Shown here one piece after another: positions 11,383-22,420 of a DNA stretch of 64,000 nucleotides (its first letter is position 1; the number at the start of each line of letters is the position of its first letter). Both the position numbers and the translations under genes were made by a program. Source of the stretch: Paratrimastix pyriformis (lineage: Eukaryota > Preaxostyla > Paratrimastigidae); assembly GCA_027972325.1 (NCBI GenBank), contig JAPMOS010000021.1, forward strand, positions 504,842-568,841. The letters run 5' to 3'. The notes under the pieces are model-generated. The model saw only the letters and a program-made list of their open reading frames with translations, was not told the origin of the DNA and searched no databases.

Positions 11383-12389
11383 GGGTCAAACGATGAGTCT
11401 CCAGGCGGTCAGGGCCACGCCCCTTGCCGGGGGTGGGGTGGGTGGTGAGGGCGCACCGGGTATCCCAGCCGCTGGCGGGGGAGGGCGGGGTTGAGAGGGG
11501 ATGGGGATGGAGGTAGGGACGGTGGTCGGGGCGTGTGGTGGCGGGCGGACGTGTGTGTGCCTTGCCCGAGGCGGGCTGGCAGTAGCGGAGCAGGTAGAAG
11601 GCCGGGCTGGCAGCGGTGACGGTGCGTGCCCACTCCTCGGCCGCCACGGTCCGTGCGCCGGCCGCCTGGATGGCGTTCTGCTCGGTGACCAGCAGCTCGA
11701 CGAAGTTGGCCTCGGCCCGGCCGAACTGGGCCACCGCCTCGCGGACGGGGGCCTCCAGGGCCACCGCCATGTGGGGCGAGCCGGCCGGGGTGGCGATGAC
11801 CTCCATCCGGGCCTCCTTGCGGGCGTTCAGCTCGCTCTCGGTCAGCACCTGGGCCGCCGGGGTGGCCTCCTTGGTCTGCGAGGCCACGTACGCGGCGTAC
11901 TTCATGTCCTCCTGGCGGGCGGGCGGGCGGGCGGGCGGGCGAGAGGAGAGCGGGCCGATGGTGTGATGAGCATGGGGTGGGAAGGGACGGGTGTGAGGCA
12001 GGCGGACCGCAGAGACCCCGTGGAACTCCTGGGTGGCGTTGAGCTCGCGCTTGACCCGCTCCGTGGCGGCGGACATGAGGGTCTTCACGCGCACCGGGGC
12101 CCGCTCGCTCACAAACCGAACGAGCACCCGCTCATCGGCGCTCATGCGGAAGAGCACGTAGCAGGCCTCCCGATCGGCAAAGTGGGGAGCCATCGAACTC
12201 CAGTCAGACTCCACGTTCTCGGTGGAGTCGGCCGACTCGCGGGGGACCAGGGTCTCACCCTCCAGAACGAATTTAATCCACCGCTGCGGAAAACAGTGTG
12301 AGCCGCAAAAAATTTGGTTAACGAAAAAGTACCTTGGAGGAGTCTTCCAGAACGGAAGCGCACTCAGGAGCAATAGTCACAAGCGACAT
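9893..12389 (-). CDS. TWF: twinfilin
   Basis: Actin monomer-sequestering and capping protein with two ADF-homology domains, cytoplasmic, controlling filament turnover. Exons on the minus strand: 12,389-12,333 (MSLVTIAPECAS), 12,283-12,017, 11,911-11,551, 11,196-11,072; these four sum to exactly 270 codons. A fifth starts at 10,694 (LEIRSGPEELT) and a last one near 10,030 ends at the stop, 9,893. Domain 1 carries WIKFVLEGETLV and the VRVKTLMSAATERVKREL helix; domain 2 carries FVYVCPSGSTVRLRMLHS, matching the twinfilin motif before the long actin-binding helix. The C-terminal tail is short and Ala/Pro-rich. Donors are GTACTT, GTCTCT, GTCCGC and GTCCGT. Intron 3 is filled with a CACAGG-type repeat and intron 4 contains a duplicate of the preceding exon end. 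It diverges from the ZNF598-like gene with 114 bases between start codons. Confidence 0.9.
10183..10290. repeat. GATGGTGGT-type microsatellite
   Basis: Imperfect GGTGATGAT triplet-based array inside the last large intron of twinfilin. Confidence 0.7.
10977..11025 (-). repeat. duplicate of twinfilin exon 4 end
   Basis: 49 bases identical to 11,053-11,101. The right copy is the real end of exon 4 plus its donor (AAGACC then GTCCGT); this left copy lies inside the intron and therefore presents a second complete pseudo-donor. Confidence 0.9.
11213..11388. repeat. CACAGG hexamer array
   Basis: Simple CAGGCA/CACAGG repeat of about 175 bases filling intron 3 of twinfilin, preceded by a short CA run. 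Confidence 0.9.
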
Positions 12390-12503
12390 TGGCAATGCTT
12401 CAAAAACCGAGAATAAGAACTCTATTGCCGAGGTAATAGTCTCTCGACTCGACTGCGCGCAAAGCCATCCCCTTGCCCATCCCCCCCAAACCAAAATATC
12501 TTC
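12390..12503. promoter_or_regulatory. bidirectional promoter region, twinfilin / ZNF598-like
   Basis: Only 114 bases separate the divergent start codons. The region is less GC-rich than the gene bodies. No TATA element is obvious. That it is a shared promoter is inferred from geometry alone. Confidence 0.5.
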
Positions 12504-15298
12504 ATGTCGACCCCCACCACCGATAAGAACCCGGCTGCCTCTTCTGAAGGTACCGAGGAAGAGGAACAGCTGTGCGTCCTCTGTTGTACTCCCATTGACT
12601 ACGTCGCCTTTGGCCAGTGTAATCATCGCCACTCATGCGCAGGTTTGTCTCTGTCACCCAAACTGTCTCTTGGGTGCTCAGCGTCTCCCCTTAGTTTGCC
12701 TCTTCCGGTTGCGCCATTTCTATCACAACAAGCAATGCCCTTACTGCAAGGTCCGGCGCGGCGCCCTCACACACCCCCTGCCACATTTTCTGACCACCCT
12801 CCGGAGTAGGCCGAGTTGGACCAGGTGATATACACCGAGCCCGGACCGGCCACGGCCACCCCGAAGCCCTTCCAGGAGTACGACCTGAAGGCCATTGCGC
12901 TGCACGACCGGGACGGGAACTACTTCGAGAGCCCGGACTTCCACAAGCAGCTCATGGGCTGGCTCGAGACCAAGGTCCCACCAGCCCCGCCTGCTCCGCC
13001 CCCTGACCACATCACCCGCGCCCACATCCCCGCCCACGTGACCCCTGCCCACGTAACCCCTGCCCGCATTACCCCTGCCCGCATTACCCCTGCCCACATC
13101 ACCCCTGCCCACGTCACTCCGCCCACATCACTCCGCCCACATCACTCCGCCACTTGACCCTCCTGCCCCCGGCTCATTATGCTTCTACCCCTCCCCCCCC
13201 CCCCCCCTCCCTCCCTCATGGCCCTGGTGGGTTGTCTGCAGTGCCCCCGGTGCGAGTTCCGTGCCCGGGACATGCCGCCCCTGCAGCACCACCTCAAGGG
13301 GCCCACCAGCTCCAGTTTTGGTCGGCTGTCGCCCCCCCCCCCCCCCCACACACACACACACACACACCGACAGACCAGAACACAGACCAGAACACAGACC
13401 AGAACACAGACCAGACGGTCTGACCCATAGCCCTCGTTCCTCGACCCACCCACCCCGCCCTCCCCACCATCCTCACCCCTCCTTGGCTGGGCGCGCGGGC
13501 GATGGGTGGGGTGCGGCTGCGTGGGGTCATGGGGTCTGTCCTGGGTGTGTCCTGGGTGTGTTGTCTGCGTGGGGTCATGGGGTCTGTCCTGGGTCTGTCC
13601 TGGGTGTTGTCTGCGGGGCGGGGGGCAGCTCGCTGTGTCTGGAGCACCGGCCGGTCTTCCTGCACGAGCAGCAGCTGTACCGCAACCCGGACCTCATCCG
13701 CCACCTGCAGGGCGCCCTCGAGGAGGAGCACTTCCCAGGCCACCCCCCGTCCGTCCCTGGTTGGGGGGCTGCTGATGGGCTGCTGATGGGCTGCTGATGG
13801 GCTGATGATGGGCTGATGATGATGGGCTGATGATGATGGGCTGCTGCTGATGGGCTGGTGACGGGGTGAACGGTGATGACGGGTTGATGCGATGATGATG
13901 ATGGCCGGCCACCCCCCCACTCGATGGTGATGACTCTTCGATCGTGATGGCTGATGATGATCATGATGATCATGAAGATGACGATGACGATGAAGATGAC
14001 GGTGATATCATGACGAGCATCATTTTTCTGTGTGCATGTGTATGGGGGCAGGTGCCAGTTCTGCCATGTGCACTTCTTCGACGAGGATGATCATCATCAT
14101 CTTTGGATCCGTGTGTGTGTGCGTGTGTGTATGGGGGCAGGTGCCAGTTCTGCCATGTGCACTTCTTCGACGAGGAGGCTCTGCGGGCCCACATGAACGG
14201 CAAGCACGAGCGCTGCTTCCTCTGCGAGCGGGCCGGGGTCCGCCAGCCACTCCGCCCCCTCCCTCCTTCCCCTCCTCCGGGCGGGCCGGGCCGGTCTGAG
14301 TGATTGCCCCCGCCCCTCACATGCCCCTCACATGCCCCTCACATGCCCCTCGCATGCCCCTCGCATGCCCCTCGCATGCCCCCTCGCATGCCCCTCGCAT
14401 GCCCCTCACATGCCCCTCACATGCCCCTCACATGCCCCTCACATGCCCCTCACATGCCCCTCACATGCCCCTCACATGCCCCTCACATGCCCCTCACATG
14501 CCCCTCACATGCCCCTCACATGCCCCTCGCATGCCCCTCACATGCCCCCTCGTATGCCCCCTCACATGCCCCCTCGCATGCCACACGCATGCCCCCTCGC
14601 ATGCGCATGCCTCTCGCATGCCCCTCGCATGCCCCTCACATGCCCCTCCACCTCTCCCCTGCCCTCCGCCACCTCTCCCTGTGAGCCGGCTGGGCCCCCT
14701 GGGGGGCAGATCCGGGACGTGGCCATCCCCCTCACCTGCCCTGCTCCTCCCCTGTGCCCTGGTGCCTGTGGCCCTGTGTGGCCCCAGATCCGGGACGTGT
14801 ACGGCCCCCTCACCTGCCCTCCACCCCTCCTCTCCGCAGATCCGGGACGTGTACTACCCGAACTACGAGTGCCTGGAGGACCATTTCCGGCACGACCACT
14901 TCCTGTGCCCCCAGCCGGACTGCCTCGAGAAGAAGTTCGTCGCCTTCGCCTCCGAGCTCGACTTCAAGGCCCACGAGGTCCGCCAAGCCCGCCGCCCCCG
15001 TCATGTCCATGTCCATGTCCATGTCCATGGCCCACACGCCCCTCGTACCCCCCCAATGCCTCTCACGACCACCCATGGTGACCGTCCCTGACTGCTCATG
15101 CCCGCCCCTGCTCCACCCGATGATGATGATCCATGCCCTGGCCACCCGTGACCACCTGTGACCACCCATGTCCCCTGCCCAGGTGCCTCGTTCCTCCGCT
15201 CATCCAGCCATCCAGCCATCCAGCCATCCAGCCATCCAGCCATCCAGTCGCCATCAGAATCAGAATGATCCTCATCTGCATCTGCACCCAATCATCAT

Positions 15299-15329
<31 letters not shown>

Positions 15330-15960
15330 CAGGCATCATCCAGGCATCACGATCACCCTGTCGTCCAGGCTCCTTGTTCCAACATCCATCAACTGCCTCA
15401 TCGGCATCATCATCATCATCAACATCCATCAACTGCCTCATCGGCATCATCATCATCATCAACATCCATCAACTGCCTCATCGGCATCATCATCATCATC
15501 AACATCCATCAACTGCCTCATCGGCATCATCGCCCTGCCCAGTTCCCTCACCAACATCCTCTCCGTCTCCGGTTTCTGCTGCCCTTGTGCGCCCGCCTTG
15601 TGCGCCCGCCCCTGGTGCCTGTGCTGTGCCTGCCTGTGTGCCCGCCCCTGGTGCCTGTGCTGCTGTTGCGGGTGTCTGTGTGTCCCTGTGTCTCTCTGTG
15701 TCCCTGTCTGTGTGTCCCTGTGTGTCTCTGTGGGGGCAGCTTGAGGAGCACAGCCGGAGCACCTCGATGCGGATCGAACTGCAGTGGGAGGACCCGGCCG
15801 CCCAGCGGCGCGGCCCGCCGTACCACCGGCACGACCGCTTCGACCGCCCCGAGCGGCACGACCGCTTCGACCGAGCCCCCCGGGGCAGCGGCGGCCCCCA
15901 GCACGGCCGCGACCACGACGAGGCGGCCCACCACCAGCAGCAACAGCAGCAGATGCACCC

Positions 15961-15992
<32 letters not shown>

Positions 15993-18900
15993 CGGGGGCC
16001 GAGGCTGATGTGCCCGCGGCCGAGGAGCAGGCCGCCTTCCAGGTGGCGCCCCCGCCCCCACTCACCGGCGAGGTCCGTGCCCCTCTAACCCCTCGCCAGC
16101 CCATCGCCCCCACGCCCAGCCCACCGCCCCCACGCCCAGCCCATCGCCCCTCTGCCTTCCGTCACGTGCCCGTCTTGCCTGCCCATGTGCCTGCCGTCTT
16201 GCCTGCCCATGTGCCTGCCGTCTTGCCTGCCCATGTGCCTGCCCATGTGCCGTCTTGCCTGCCCATGTGCCTGCCGTCTTGCCTGCCCATGTGCCTGCCG
16301 TCTTGCCTGCCCATGTGCCTGCCGTCTTGCCTGCCCATGTGCCTGCCGTCTTGCCTGCCCATGTGCCTGCCGTCGCCCCACCCGGCACCACCCCGGTCCC
16401 CTCGCGTGGCCTCCGTGTCTGTCCCTGCACGCCCATGTCATGCCACAGCCCCGTCTCACTTGGCCATCGACCTGACGTTGGCATCCCCCCCCCCCACCCC
16501 ACCTCATCCCACCACCACAGGACTTCCCGGCGCTGCCCGGGAGCCGACACCCCGGCAAGCAGCCTGCCCCAGCCAAGCCGCGGGCCCCCTCGGCCAAGCC
16601 GGCCCAGCAGCCTCAGCCCCGGCCCCAGCCCCAGCCCCAGCCCCAGCGCGGGGCGCCGGCGAGCCAGGTGCGCCTGCCCGCCCAGGCCCTGTGGGCAGGC
16701 CCCGCCGCCGCGCCCCCGCAGCCCAAGAAGCGCACAGCCAAGCCCCCGCCCCAGGTCAGGCCCCCTGCATAATATGCACCCCGCACCATCCATTTCCCGG
16801 CCTGCCGCCACTCGTGGCCCGCGATGCGGCGCATCCCCTGTCCATCCATGCGTGCCCCCCTCCATCCCGAGCATGCACACGGCCCCGCCATGTGCCGCCC
16901 CCCATCCATGCATCCATCCATCCATCCATCCATCCCCCTCGATCCCGAGCACCGCCATCCATCGCTATGTGCCGCCATCCATCCATGCACCCATCCATCC
17001 ATCCATCCATCCATCCATCCACCCATGCACCCATCCATCCATCCATCCATCCATCCATCCATCCATCCATCCATCCATCCATGCCCCCCTCGATCCCTGC
17101 CTGGATCCAGGCACCCCGCACCGCCCCTGCTCCATCCTGCGCCCCGGTGTGTACGCCACCATCCCCCACCCCCCCCCACTCCTCATCCGCTCATCCCACC
17201 CCCGCCTCGCCCTCATCGCCCTCATCGCCCTGCCCCATCCCAGACGACGGGCGGGCCCGCCCAGTGGAGCCGTGCGGGCAGCCTGGCCGAGGAGGCCTTC
17301 CCCTCGCTGGGCAAGGCGGCCCGCATCCGGCAGCAGCAGGCCCAGGGCCTCCCCGCGGCCCCCACCCAGCAGCTGGCGCCCTCGCCCACACCCCAGAAGG
17401 ACGCCGACGGCATGATCGTGGCGCCCGCCGCGCCCGCCGCCACCGCCACCGTCCCCTCGCCCACACCGTCCCCTGCCCCCGAGCCACAGCAACAGCAACA
17501 GCAGCAACAACAGCCACAGCAGCAGCAACAACAGCCACAGCAGCAGCAACAACAGCAACAGCAGCAACAGCAGCAGCAACAAGCGGCATCGCCGCCGACA
17601 CCGGGCCGGGGCGGCCGCAAAGGCAAACGGCGGGGACCCCCGCCCGGCATGGGAGCCGCGCCCCCGCCCGGCTTCGCCCAGGCCCCCGCAGCCGCAGCCC
17701 CCGAGGCACCCGCTCGCTCGCCGCCCCCGCCGGGCCAGTGGGCCCCCGAGGCGGTGGAGGAGCAGGGCATGGCAAGCCCGGTGCCCTCGCCCGCCCCACA
17801 GGATGACGAGCGCCCCGCAAGGTCGCTGCCCCCCCCCCCCCCCGGCCACCACCCCATCGCCCCCCAGCACCCCATCGGCCCCCAGCACCCCGCCCGTCAT
17901 GTGCCCATTGTGTCACCGCGCGTCGTCACCCGGCTGACCATCCGCTGCTCTCGGGGGACCGGGCATGGGCATGGGCATGGGGTGGGGGCATGGCTGCGGG
18001 GGCTGCAGGGAGGACTTTTCCGGGGCGGTGATGCTGCCCCCAAGACCGCCGTCCGTCCCCACATGCCCCACATGCCCCACCTGCCCCACCTGCCCATGCC
18101 CCGCCCACCCCACACCCCCACCCGTCATACACCCGCCCTCCCGCCCATCCTCTCCGCTGTTGTGCTTGCCGACTTGGCTGATGGCTGGCTGCCTGGCGGT
18201 CTGGCTGTTGTCCGGCTGGCTTTGGCCTTCACACGGCACGGCGCTGCCTTCATTGCCCTTCATTGGCCCCGCACGGCACTGCCTTCATTGGCCTTCCCAC
18301 GGCACGGCACTGCCTTCATTGCCCTTCATTGGCCCCCGCACGGCACTGCCGGCCTTCACACGGCACGGTTTTCTTTGGGGCCCCGCAGCGGCGCGAGGCC
18401 GAGGCCTTCCCCGCCCTGCCCCGGAGCCGCCACGGCAGCGCCGCAGCCGCCGACTCGGCCGCCGAGGGTGCCGACGAGGAGTCGCCCATCCCCGTCTCGC
18501 GCACCGCCGTCCGCACCCCCGCCCTGCCCCGTCCCCCCCACACACGCCCCCTCGTTTGCGCGCCCCCCACAGCCCACCCAATGCCTCCGCACCACACCCA
18601 TCCTTCATGTCCATGCTGTGCCTGCATGCGCCCCGGGCGGCAGTCGTGGAAGGTCGTGGAAGCAGACCGCCACCCACTGCCCCATGCGCTCACACTCATC
18701 CGTGTCTCGTCCCTGTCCATGCCCACCCCGTGCCCCCGGGCGGCAGTCGTGGAAGGTCGAGTGGAAGCAGACCGCCGAGGCTGCCGCTGCCCCGCCCGCC
18801 GCCGCCGCCCCGGCCCCCTCCTCACCCGGCGACTGGCCCGCCTTACCGCCCCCATCGGCCCCCGCATGGCCATCCCTGCCACCCCCGCCATCCTCGCGCC

Positions 18901-19421
18901 GCCCGCCCCGCGCCGCTCCGGCGGCCCCTGCGGGACTGGTGGGCTTCTCCCTCGGCTCGGCCTTCGCCCGGCTGGGCCTCCGCCCCCGCCCCGCAGCCCC
19001 CGTCCCCGCCCACGGCAGCAACAGCAGCAGCGGCAGTCGCCACGAGCGGCCCCACGAGTACGACCGGGACGAGCCCCACGTGCTGCCCCCGCCGCCCCCG
19101 CCGCCCGTCCAGCCGCCCTCGGTGCGCATCGTGCCCCGGGCTGCCGCCCCAGCGCCCGCACCCGCACCCGCACCCGCGGGGGCGCCCCTCTCAATGGGCA
19201 ACTTCCCCGCCCTGGGCCACGCCCGCAAGGGCCCCCGGGCGGCCCCCCCGCAGGGCGCGTGGGCGGCGGGCAGCGCCAGAGTGGGCGAGGCCGAGTCCCA
19301 GCAGCCCGCCATGCCGCAGCCCCAGCCGGCCCCCCGGGCCCCCGAGAGCACCGACGAGGCCCTCTTCCCCGCCCTGGGCGGCGCCCGCAAGAAGAAGCAG
19401 CAGGGCGGCAAGGCCAGGTGA
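12504..19421 (+). CDS. ZNF598: ZNF598/Hel2-type RING and zinc-finger E3 ubiquitin ligase
   Basis: Ribosome-quality-control ligase family that ubiquitinates small-subunit proteins on collided ribosomes. Exons: 12,504-12,642, 12,695-12,750, 12,810-12,974, 13,242-13,327, 13,629-13,748, 14,141-14,237, 14,840-14,977, 15,740-16,072, 16,521-16,754, from 17,244, from 18,389, 18,747-19,421; phases agree through exon 9. The first two encode the RING (CVLC, CNH, CPYC). Then come the family's zinc-finger block: [32 protein letters not shown], and [19 protein letters not shown] with a following C...H. The C-terminal half is Gln/Pro/Ala-rich with a HDRFDR-type basic stretch and six FPAL/FPSL-like motifs, the last just before [10 protein letters not shown]. 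Later introns carry large minisatellites. Some C-terminal splice sites (17,820-18,390) are uncertain. Confidence 0.88.
13018..13150. repeat. intronic CACATCACCCCTGCC-type repeat
   Basis: About nine imperfect units of 15 bases in intron 3 of the ZNF598-like gene, followed by a run of C near 13,190. Confidence 0.7.
14039..14088 (+). repeat. duplicate of acceptor and exon 6 start, ZNF598-like
   Basis: About 50 bases (TATGGGGGCAGGTGCCAG... to GACGAGGA) are repeated at about 14,128-14,177. The right copy is the true acceptor plus the start of the [11 protein letters not shown] exon; this left copy is an intronic pseudo-acceptor with a truncated exon. Confidence 0.9.
14320..14645. repeat. 11-base minisatellite CATGCCCCTCA
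   Basis: Nearly 30 tandem copies with few variants fill intron 6 of the ZNF598-like gene. The units are uniform with no unique spacers. Confidence 0.95.
14707..14851 (+). repeat. triplicated acceptor before exon 7, ZNF598-like
   Basis: CAGATCCGGGACGTG occurs at 14,707, 14,785 and 14,837. Only the third continues into the [12 protein letters not shown] exon; the first two are pseudo-acceptors. The intervening CCCCTCACCTGCCCT segment is also repeated. Confidence 0.9.
15194..15248. repeat. CCATCCAG 8-base repeat
   Basis: Short tandem array in intron 7 of the ZNF598-like gene. Confidence 0.8.
15379..15535. repeat. 40-base minisatellite
   Basis: Nearly identical 40-base units (CATCAACTGCCTCATCGGCA followed by CAT repeats), about 3.5-4 copies, in intron 7 of the ZNF598-like gene. 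Confidence 0.9.
16168..16378. repeat. 24-base minisatellite
   Basis: About eight copies of CTTGCCTGCCCATGTGCCTG plus CCGT in intron 8 of the ZNF598-like gene. Confidence 0.9.
16905..17085. repeat. CATC tetranucleotide array
   Basis: CCAT/CATC microsatellite with interruptions in intron 9 of the ZNF598-like gene. Confidence 0.9.
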
Positions 19422-20130
19422 TCGGGTCGTGCCGATGTTCATGAATGATGGTGGTGATGGTGAGGATGGTGATGGTCCGAAGAAGCAACACAGAGATCTT
19501 GATGGCCGGTGATCATGCCGGTGGTGGGAGCTTAGCTGGACCGAAGCGATGGGACGTGTGCGGCCCCCCGTCCCCGTTTTTTTTTTTTCGGCCTGTTTTT
19601 CTGTCTTCCCCGTGGCCGCCGCACCCGTCTTGTAAGGTTATGCGCGCACCGGCTGGCCGGTTGGAGGGTTCGGGTTTCTCGTTTCCCCTCGGCTCGGCCG
19701 CTTGGCTGTGCAAAGACCGTGTCGCCCATTGTCCCCGACCCACTCGCCCGCACAGTCGCTCGGGCTCAAGACCGCGTCGCCCATGGCCCCGGGCGAAGCG
19801 CACCACAGGATCCGCAGAGGAGGAGGAAGAGGGGCAGCGACCATCGGGCGGGCAGGGGAACAAGAGTCGAGCGGAGCGCCATTCCCCGCGGCTTCTCGGC
19901 TTGGATGGGCGCAAGATGGAGACGACCCGACCCGACCCCCACCCCACCCACCACCCAACGGAGGATGGGAGATTCATGGTCGAGGAGGTCGAGGGCCGTT
20001 TGTCAGCCGAGCAACAACAACCATCGGAGGATGGGAGATTCATGTTCGAGCTCGAGGGCCGTTTGTCAACAACAACCCGAGCAACATGAAAAAACGTGGA
20101 CACAACCATCGGAAGGGGCGAGTCGGGCGC
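19422..20130. other. convergent intergenic region with direct repeats
   Basis: Lies between the ends of the ZNF598-like gene (+) and LRR gene A (-). No gene is supported. It has a T-run near 19,577 and an imperfect tandem duplication of about 60 bases at roughly 19,963-20,085 (GAGGATGGGAGATTCATG ... GAGGGCCGTTTGTCA twice). Confidence 0.5.
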
Positions 20131-22365
20131 TCACGCCGCCCCGTGGCTGTTGGGGTCCCTCAGGTCGGCGTCTAGGTTGGGGGCGGGCAGGGCAAGCACC
20201 AGCTGGCGCCGCGGGTCGGCGATGCCCGAGTGCCGCTCCAGCAGCGGGCAGGCCAGCACCACCTTGGCCCCGTCGGGCAGCCCGTGCAGGCTGAGCGTCC
20301 GCAGGTGGGGGCAGCCGAGTGACAGCGGGGAAGGCGCGCCCGAGGCGTCCATCGCCAGGCGGGCCAGCCGGGGCAGCCCCGACAGGGCCCCCACCAGTCG
20401 GGGCCAGTCGCGGTCACTCGTCACCCGGAGGGCGGCCGATGTGGTGACCTCCCGCAGCCGGGCCCCGTGCCGGTCCAGCAGGCCCAGCAGGCTGGTCGCC
20501 TCGAGGGCGCCCGAGACCCGGAGGCTCCGGGGCTGCGTCGGCATCGCCGGGGCGCCCGCCTGCCCCGCCTCATCGCCCTCGTCCAGCTGGACGGAGAGCA
20601 GGCTGGCCGTGGCGGGCGATCTGAAGTCGAGCCGCACCAGGTGCGGGCAGTTGGACAGCCGCACCCGGACGGTGGGTGGTGGTGTATGGGGCCTGCCGTC
20701 GTCGGGGATGGATAGGGCGAAGTCGACCAGCCCGGGGGCCTCCACCCGCAGGTCCAGCGGCGGCGGCGGCAGCAGCCCTCCCCCCGACGGGCGAGCCCTC
20801 GCCTCAATGTGCAGGTCGAGGTGCTCCAGCTGCCCCGGCAGCCGCAGGACGAGCGGGTTGGGCAGCTGGGTCACATCCAGGTGCAGCTGCTCCAGGCGGA
20901 CCAGCGACCCGCAGGCGCCCAGGCTGGCCAGCAGGTCGGGCCGGGTCAGCCGGACGCCGGTGAGCGCCCGCAGCCGCGGCGAGGACCCGTCCAGTAGCCA
21001 GGCGGGGTCCGTCCAAAGATAGGTCGCCTCCGAGTCGGCGAGCGCTTCCAGGAGGGGCATGGGGGCCGTCCCGTCCATCCTCTGGGCGGGCATGGAAAGG
21101 GTGCGCAGCCGGGGGCACTGCAAGACGGTCAGCCGGTCGTGGACCATCCCGTTCAGGCTGAGCGCCACCAGGGCGGGGCAGTCCAGCGCCAGCCCCGAGC
21201 CGGCTCCCATCGCGGCGCTGAGGGAGAGCCGCTGGAGGCGGCTGCTGGCGATGTGCAGGGGGTCCGGCTCGATGGTGGCCAGCCCGAGGCTGAGGCGCTC
21301 CAGCCGGTCGACCAGGTCGGGCAGCAGCAGGTCCGAGAGCGAGCAGCCCGCGCCGCGCACCACCAAATCCAGGCGGGTCAGCCGGGGCATGGCGCGCAGG
21401 GTGGCCACCAGGGCCGTGGGCGGATGGGGGGCCCGCAGGGTGAGCTTGAGGGTGAGGCGGCGCAGGGTGGCCCGGTTGGCCTCCAGCAGGCCGACCAGCG
21501 GCGCCATCAGGCGGTCGGAGTTCAGGCTCAGGGAGAGCGCCTCCAGCCGGCAGAGCCACGGCCCGGGCAGGTCGCCCTCCTCGAACAGAACCCGGGTCAG
21601 CTTGAGGGCCGTCAGGTGCGAGGCGATGGGCTCGAGGGCCGCGGGCGGGCAGCAGGTGAGCTTCAGGCGGGACACGGCCGAGAGGCTGCCCACCAGGGCC
21701 GCCAGACGCTCCGGGCACGAGTCGCCCAGGAGGGCCACCCGCTTGAGGGCGCCCGCGAGGGGCCCCAGGGCCATCGGGTCCGGCTGGGCGATGGCCAACA
21801 GGGTGCAGCGCAGCACCTGCAGGCCGGGGCAGGTGCGGGCCAGGGCATCCAGCACCCGGGTGCTCATGTCGAACCCCGAGCTGACCGTGAGCTCCACCAG
21901 GCCGGGCAGGTGGCCCAGGATCCGCTCGACGACGGGCTCGGAGAGCGAGGGCAGCCCGAGAACGGCCAGCTGGGTATGTCCCCCAAAGGTCTCATCCGCC
22001 CAGCCGGCATGTGCATCCTCGCTGAGGTCACCCCATCCCTCCGGGAACGGGAACGAGAGTTTGCTGAGGGCTTTGCAGGGCCCAATAAGGGCGGCCAAAG
22101 CATCGGGGGTGATGCCGGACTGGTCACGTTCAACAGAAAGCTCGCGGAGATTGCCTCGAATGTTCTCGCGAACGGCATGCGAAATGCCCAGCAACTGAAT
22201 GTAGCAACGGGATGGGCTCGGGGAGGCCTCCACGATGGCCCGCAGGAGTTCAGGCGGGATTTGCCCCCAAAGATCATGTGGGGTCTTGGCAAGCTGAACA
22301 GAAGTTGTTGAGAGAAGAGAGCGCAAAACAGCACGGACTGGTTGGTGCTGAACAGCGCAAGACAT
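20131..22365 (-). CDS. leucine-rich repeat protein A (F-box-like)
   Basis: Single-exon gene of 744 codons. The N-terminal stretch (PHDLWGQIPPELLRAIVEAS then YIQLLGISHAVRENI) reads like an F-box or F-box-related helix set: a Pro-Glu-Leu-Leu start, then a conserved LLG-SH step. After it come about 20 imperfect LRR units with L-x-x-L-x-L spacing such as CPGLQVLRCTLL and LPRLARLAMD. An F-box/LRR substrate adaptor is the best guess, but the F-box is weak. It is paralogous to LRR gene B, which has the same layout (PPELLLSLMGAS, YVQLLGLSHTTRMKI). The start is the ATG at 22,365 (MSCAVQHQPV); the longer open frame would run into PPT1. GC-rich, no intron seen. Confidence 0.75.
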   Translation of the reverse strand: MSCAVQHQPVRAVLRSLLSTTSVQLAKTPHDLWGQIPPELLRAIVEASPSPSRCYIQLLGISHAVRENIRGNLRELSVERDQSGITPDALAALIGPCKALSKLSFPFPEGWGDLSEDAHAGWADETFGGHTQLAVLGLPSLSEPVVERILGHLPGLVELTVSSGFDMSTRVLDALARTCPGLQVLRCTLLAIAQPDPMALGPLAGALKRVALLGDSCPERLAALVGSLSAVSRLKLTCCPPAALEPIASHLTALKLTRVLFEEGDLPGPWLCRLEALSLSLNSDRLMAPLVGLLEANRATLRRLTLKLTLRAPHPPTALVATLRAMPRLTRLDLVVRGAGCSLSDLLLPDLVDRLERLSLGLATIEPDPLHIASSRLQRLSLSAAMGAGSGLALDCPALVALSLNGMVHDRLTVLQCPRLRTLSMPAQRMDGTAPMPLLEALADSEATYLWTDPAWLLDGSSPRLRALTGVRLTRPDLLASLGACGSLVRLEQLHLDVTQLPNPLVLRLPGQLEHLDLHIEARARPSGGGLLPPPPLDLRVEAPGLVDFALSIPDDGRPHTPPPTVRVRLSNCPHLVRLDFRSPATASLLSVQLDEGDEAGQAGAPAMPTQPRSLRVSGALEATSLLGLLDRHGARLREVTTSAALRVTSDRDWPRLVGALSGLPRLARLAMDASGAPSPLSLGCPHLRTLSLHGLPDGAKVVLACPLLERHSGIADPRRQLVLALPAPNLDADLRDPNSHGAA

Positions 22366-22420
22366 GTCAAAGTGCGACTCTGAACCAGGGCACTCCAACC
22401 ATCCCGTTTGACTTTCGACG
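22366..22420. promoter_or_regulatory. 55-base bidirectional promoter gap, LRR A / PPT1
   Basis: Only 55 bases separate the divergent start codons at 22,365 (-) and 22,421 (+). Both transcripts must start within or very close to this gap, or one 5' UTR overlaps the other gene. Inferred from geometry. Confidence 0.5.

Noticed and set aside
14320-14645. Regular repeat array that might suggest CRISPR
   Set aside because: The 11-base units are directly adjacent without unique spacers, and it lies in an intron of a eukaryotic gene.
16824-19421. One continuous 865-codon frame in the ZNF598-like gene
   Set aside because: It reads through introns (CATC array and others) because they happen to lack stops; exon borders fit the family better.
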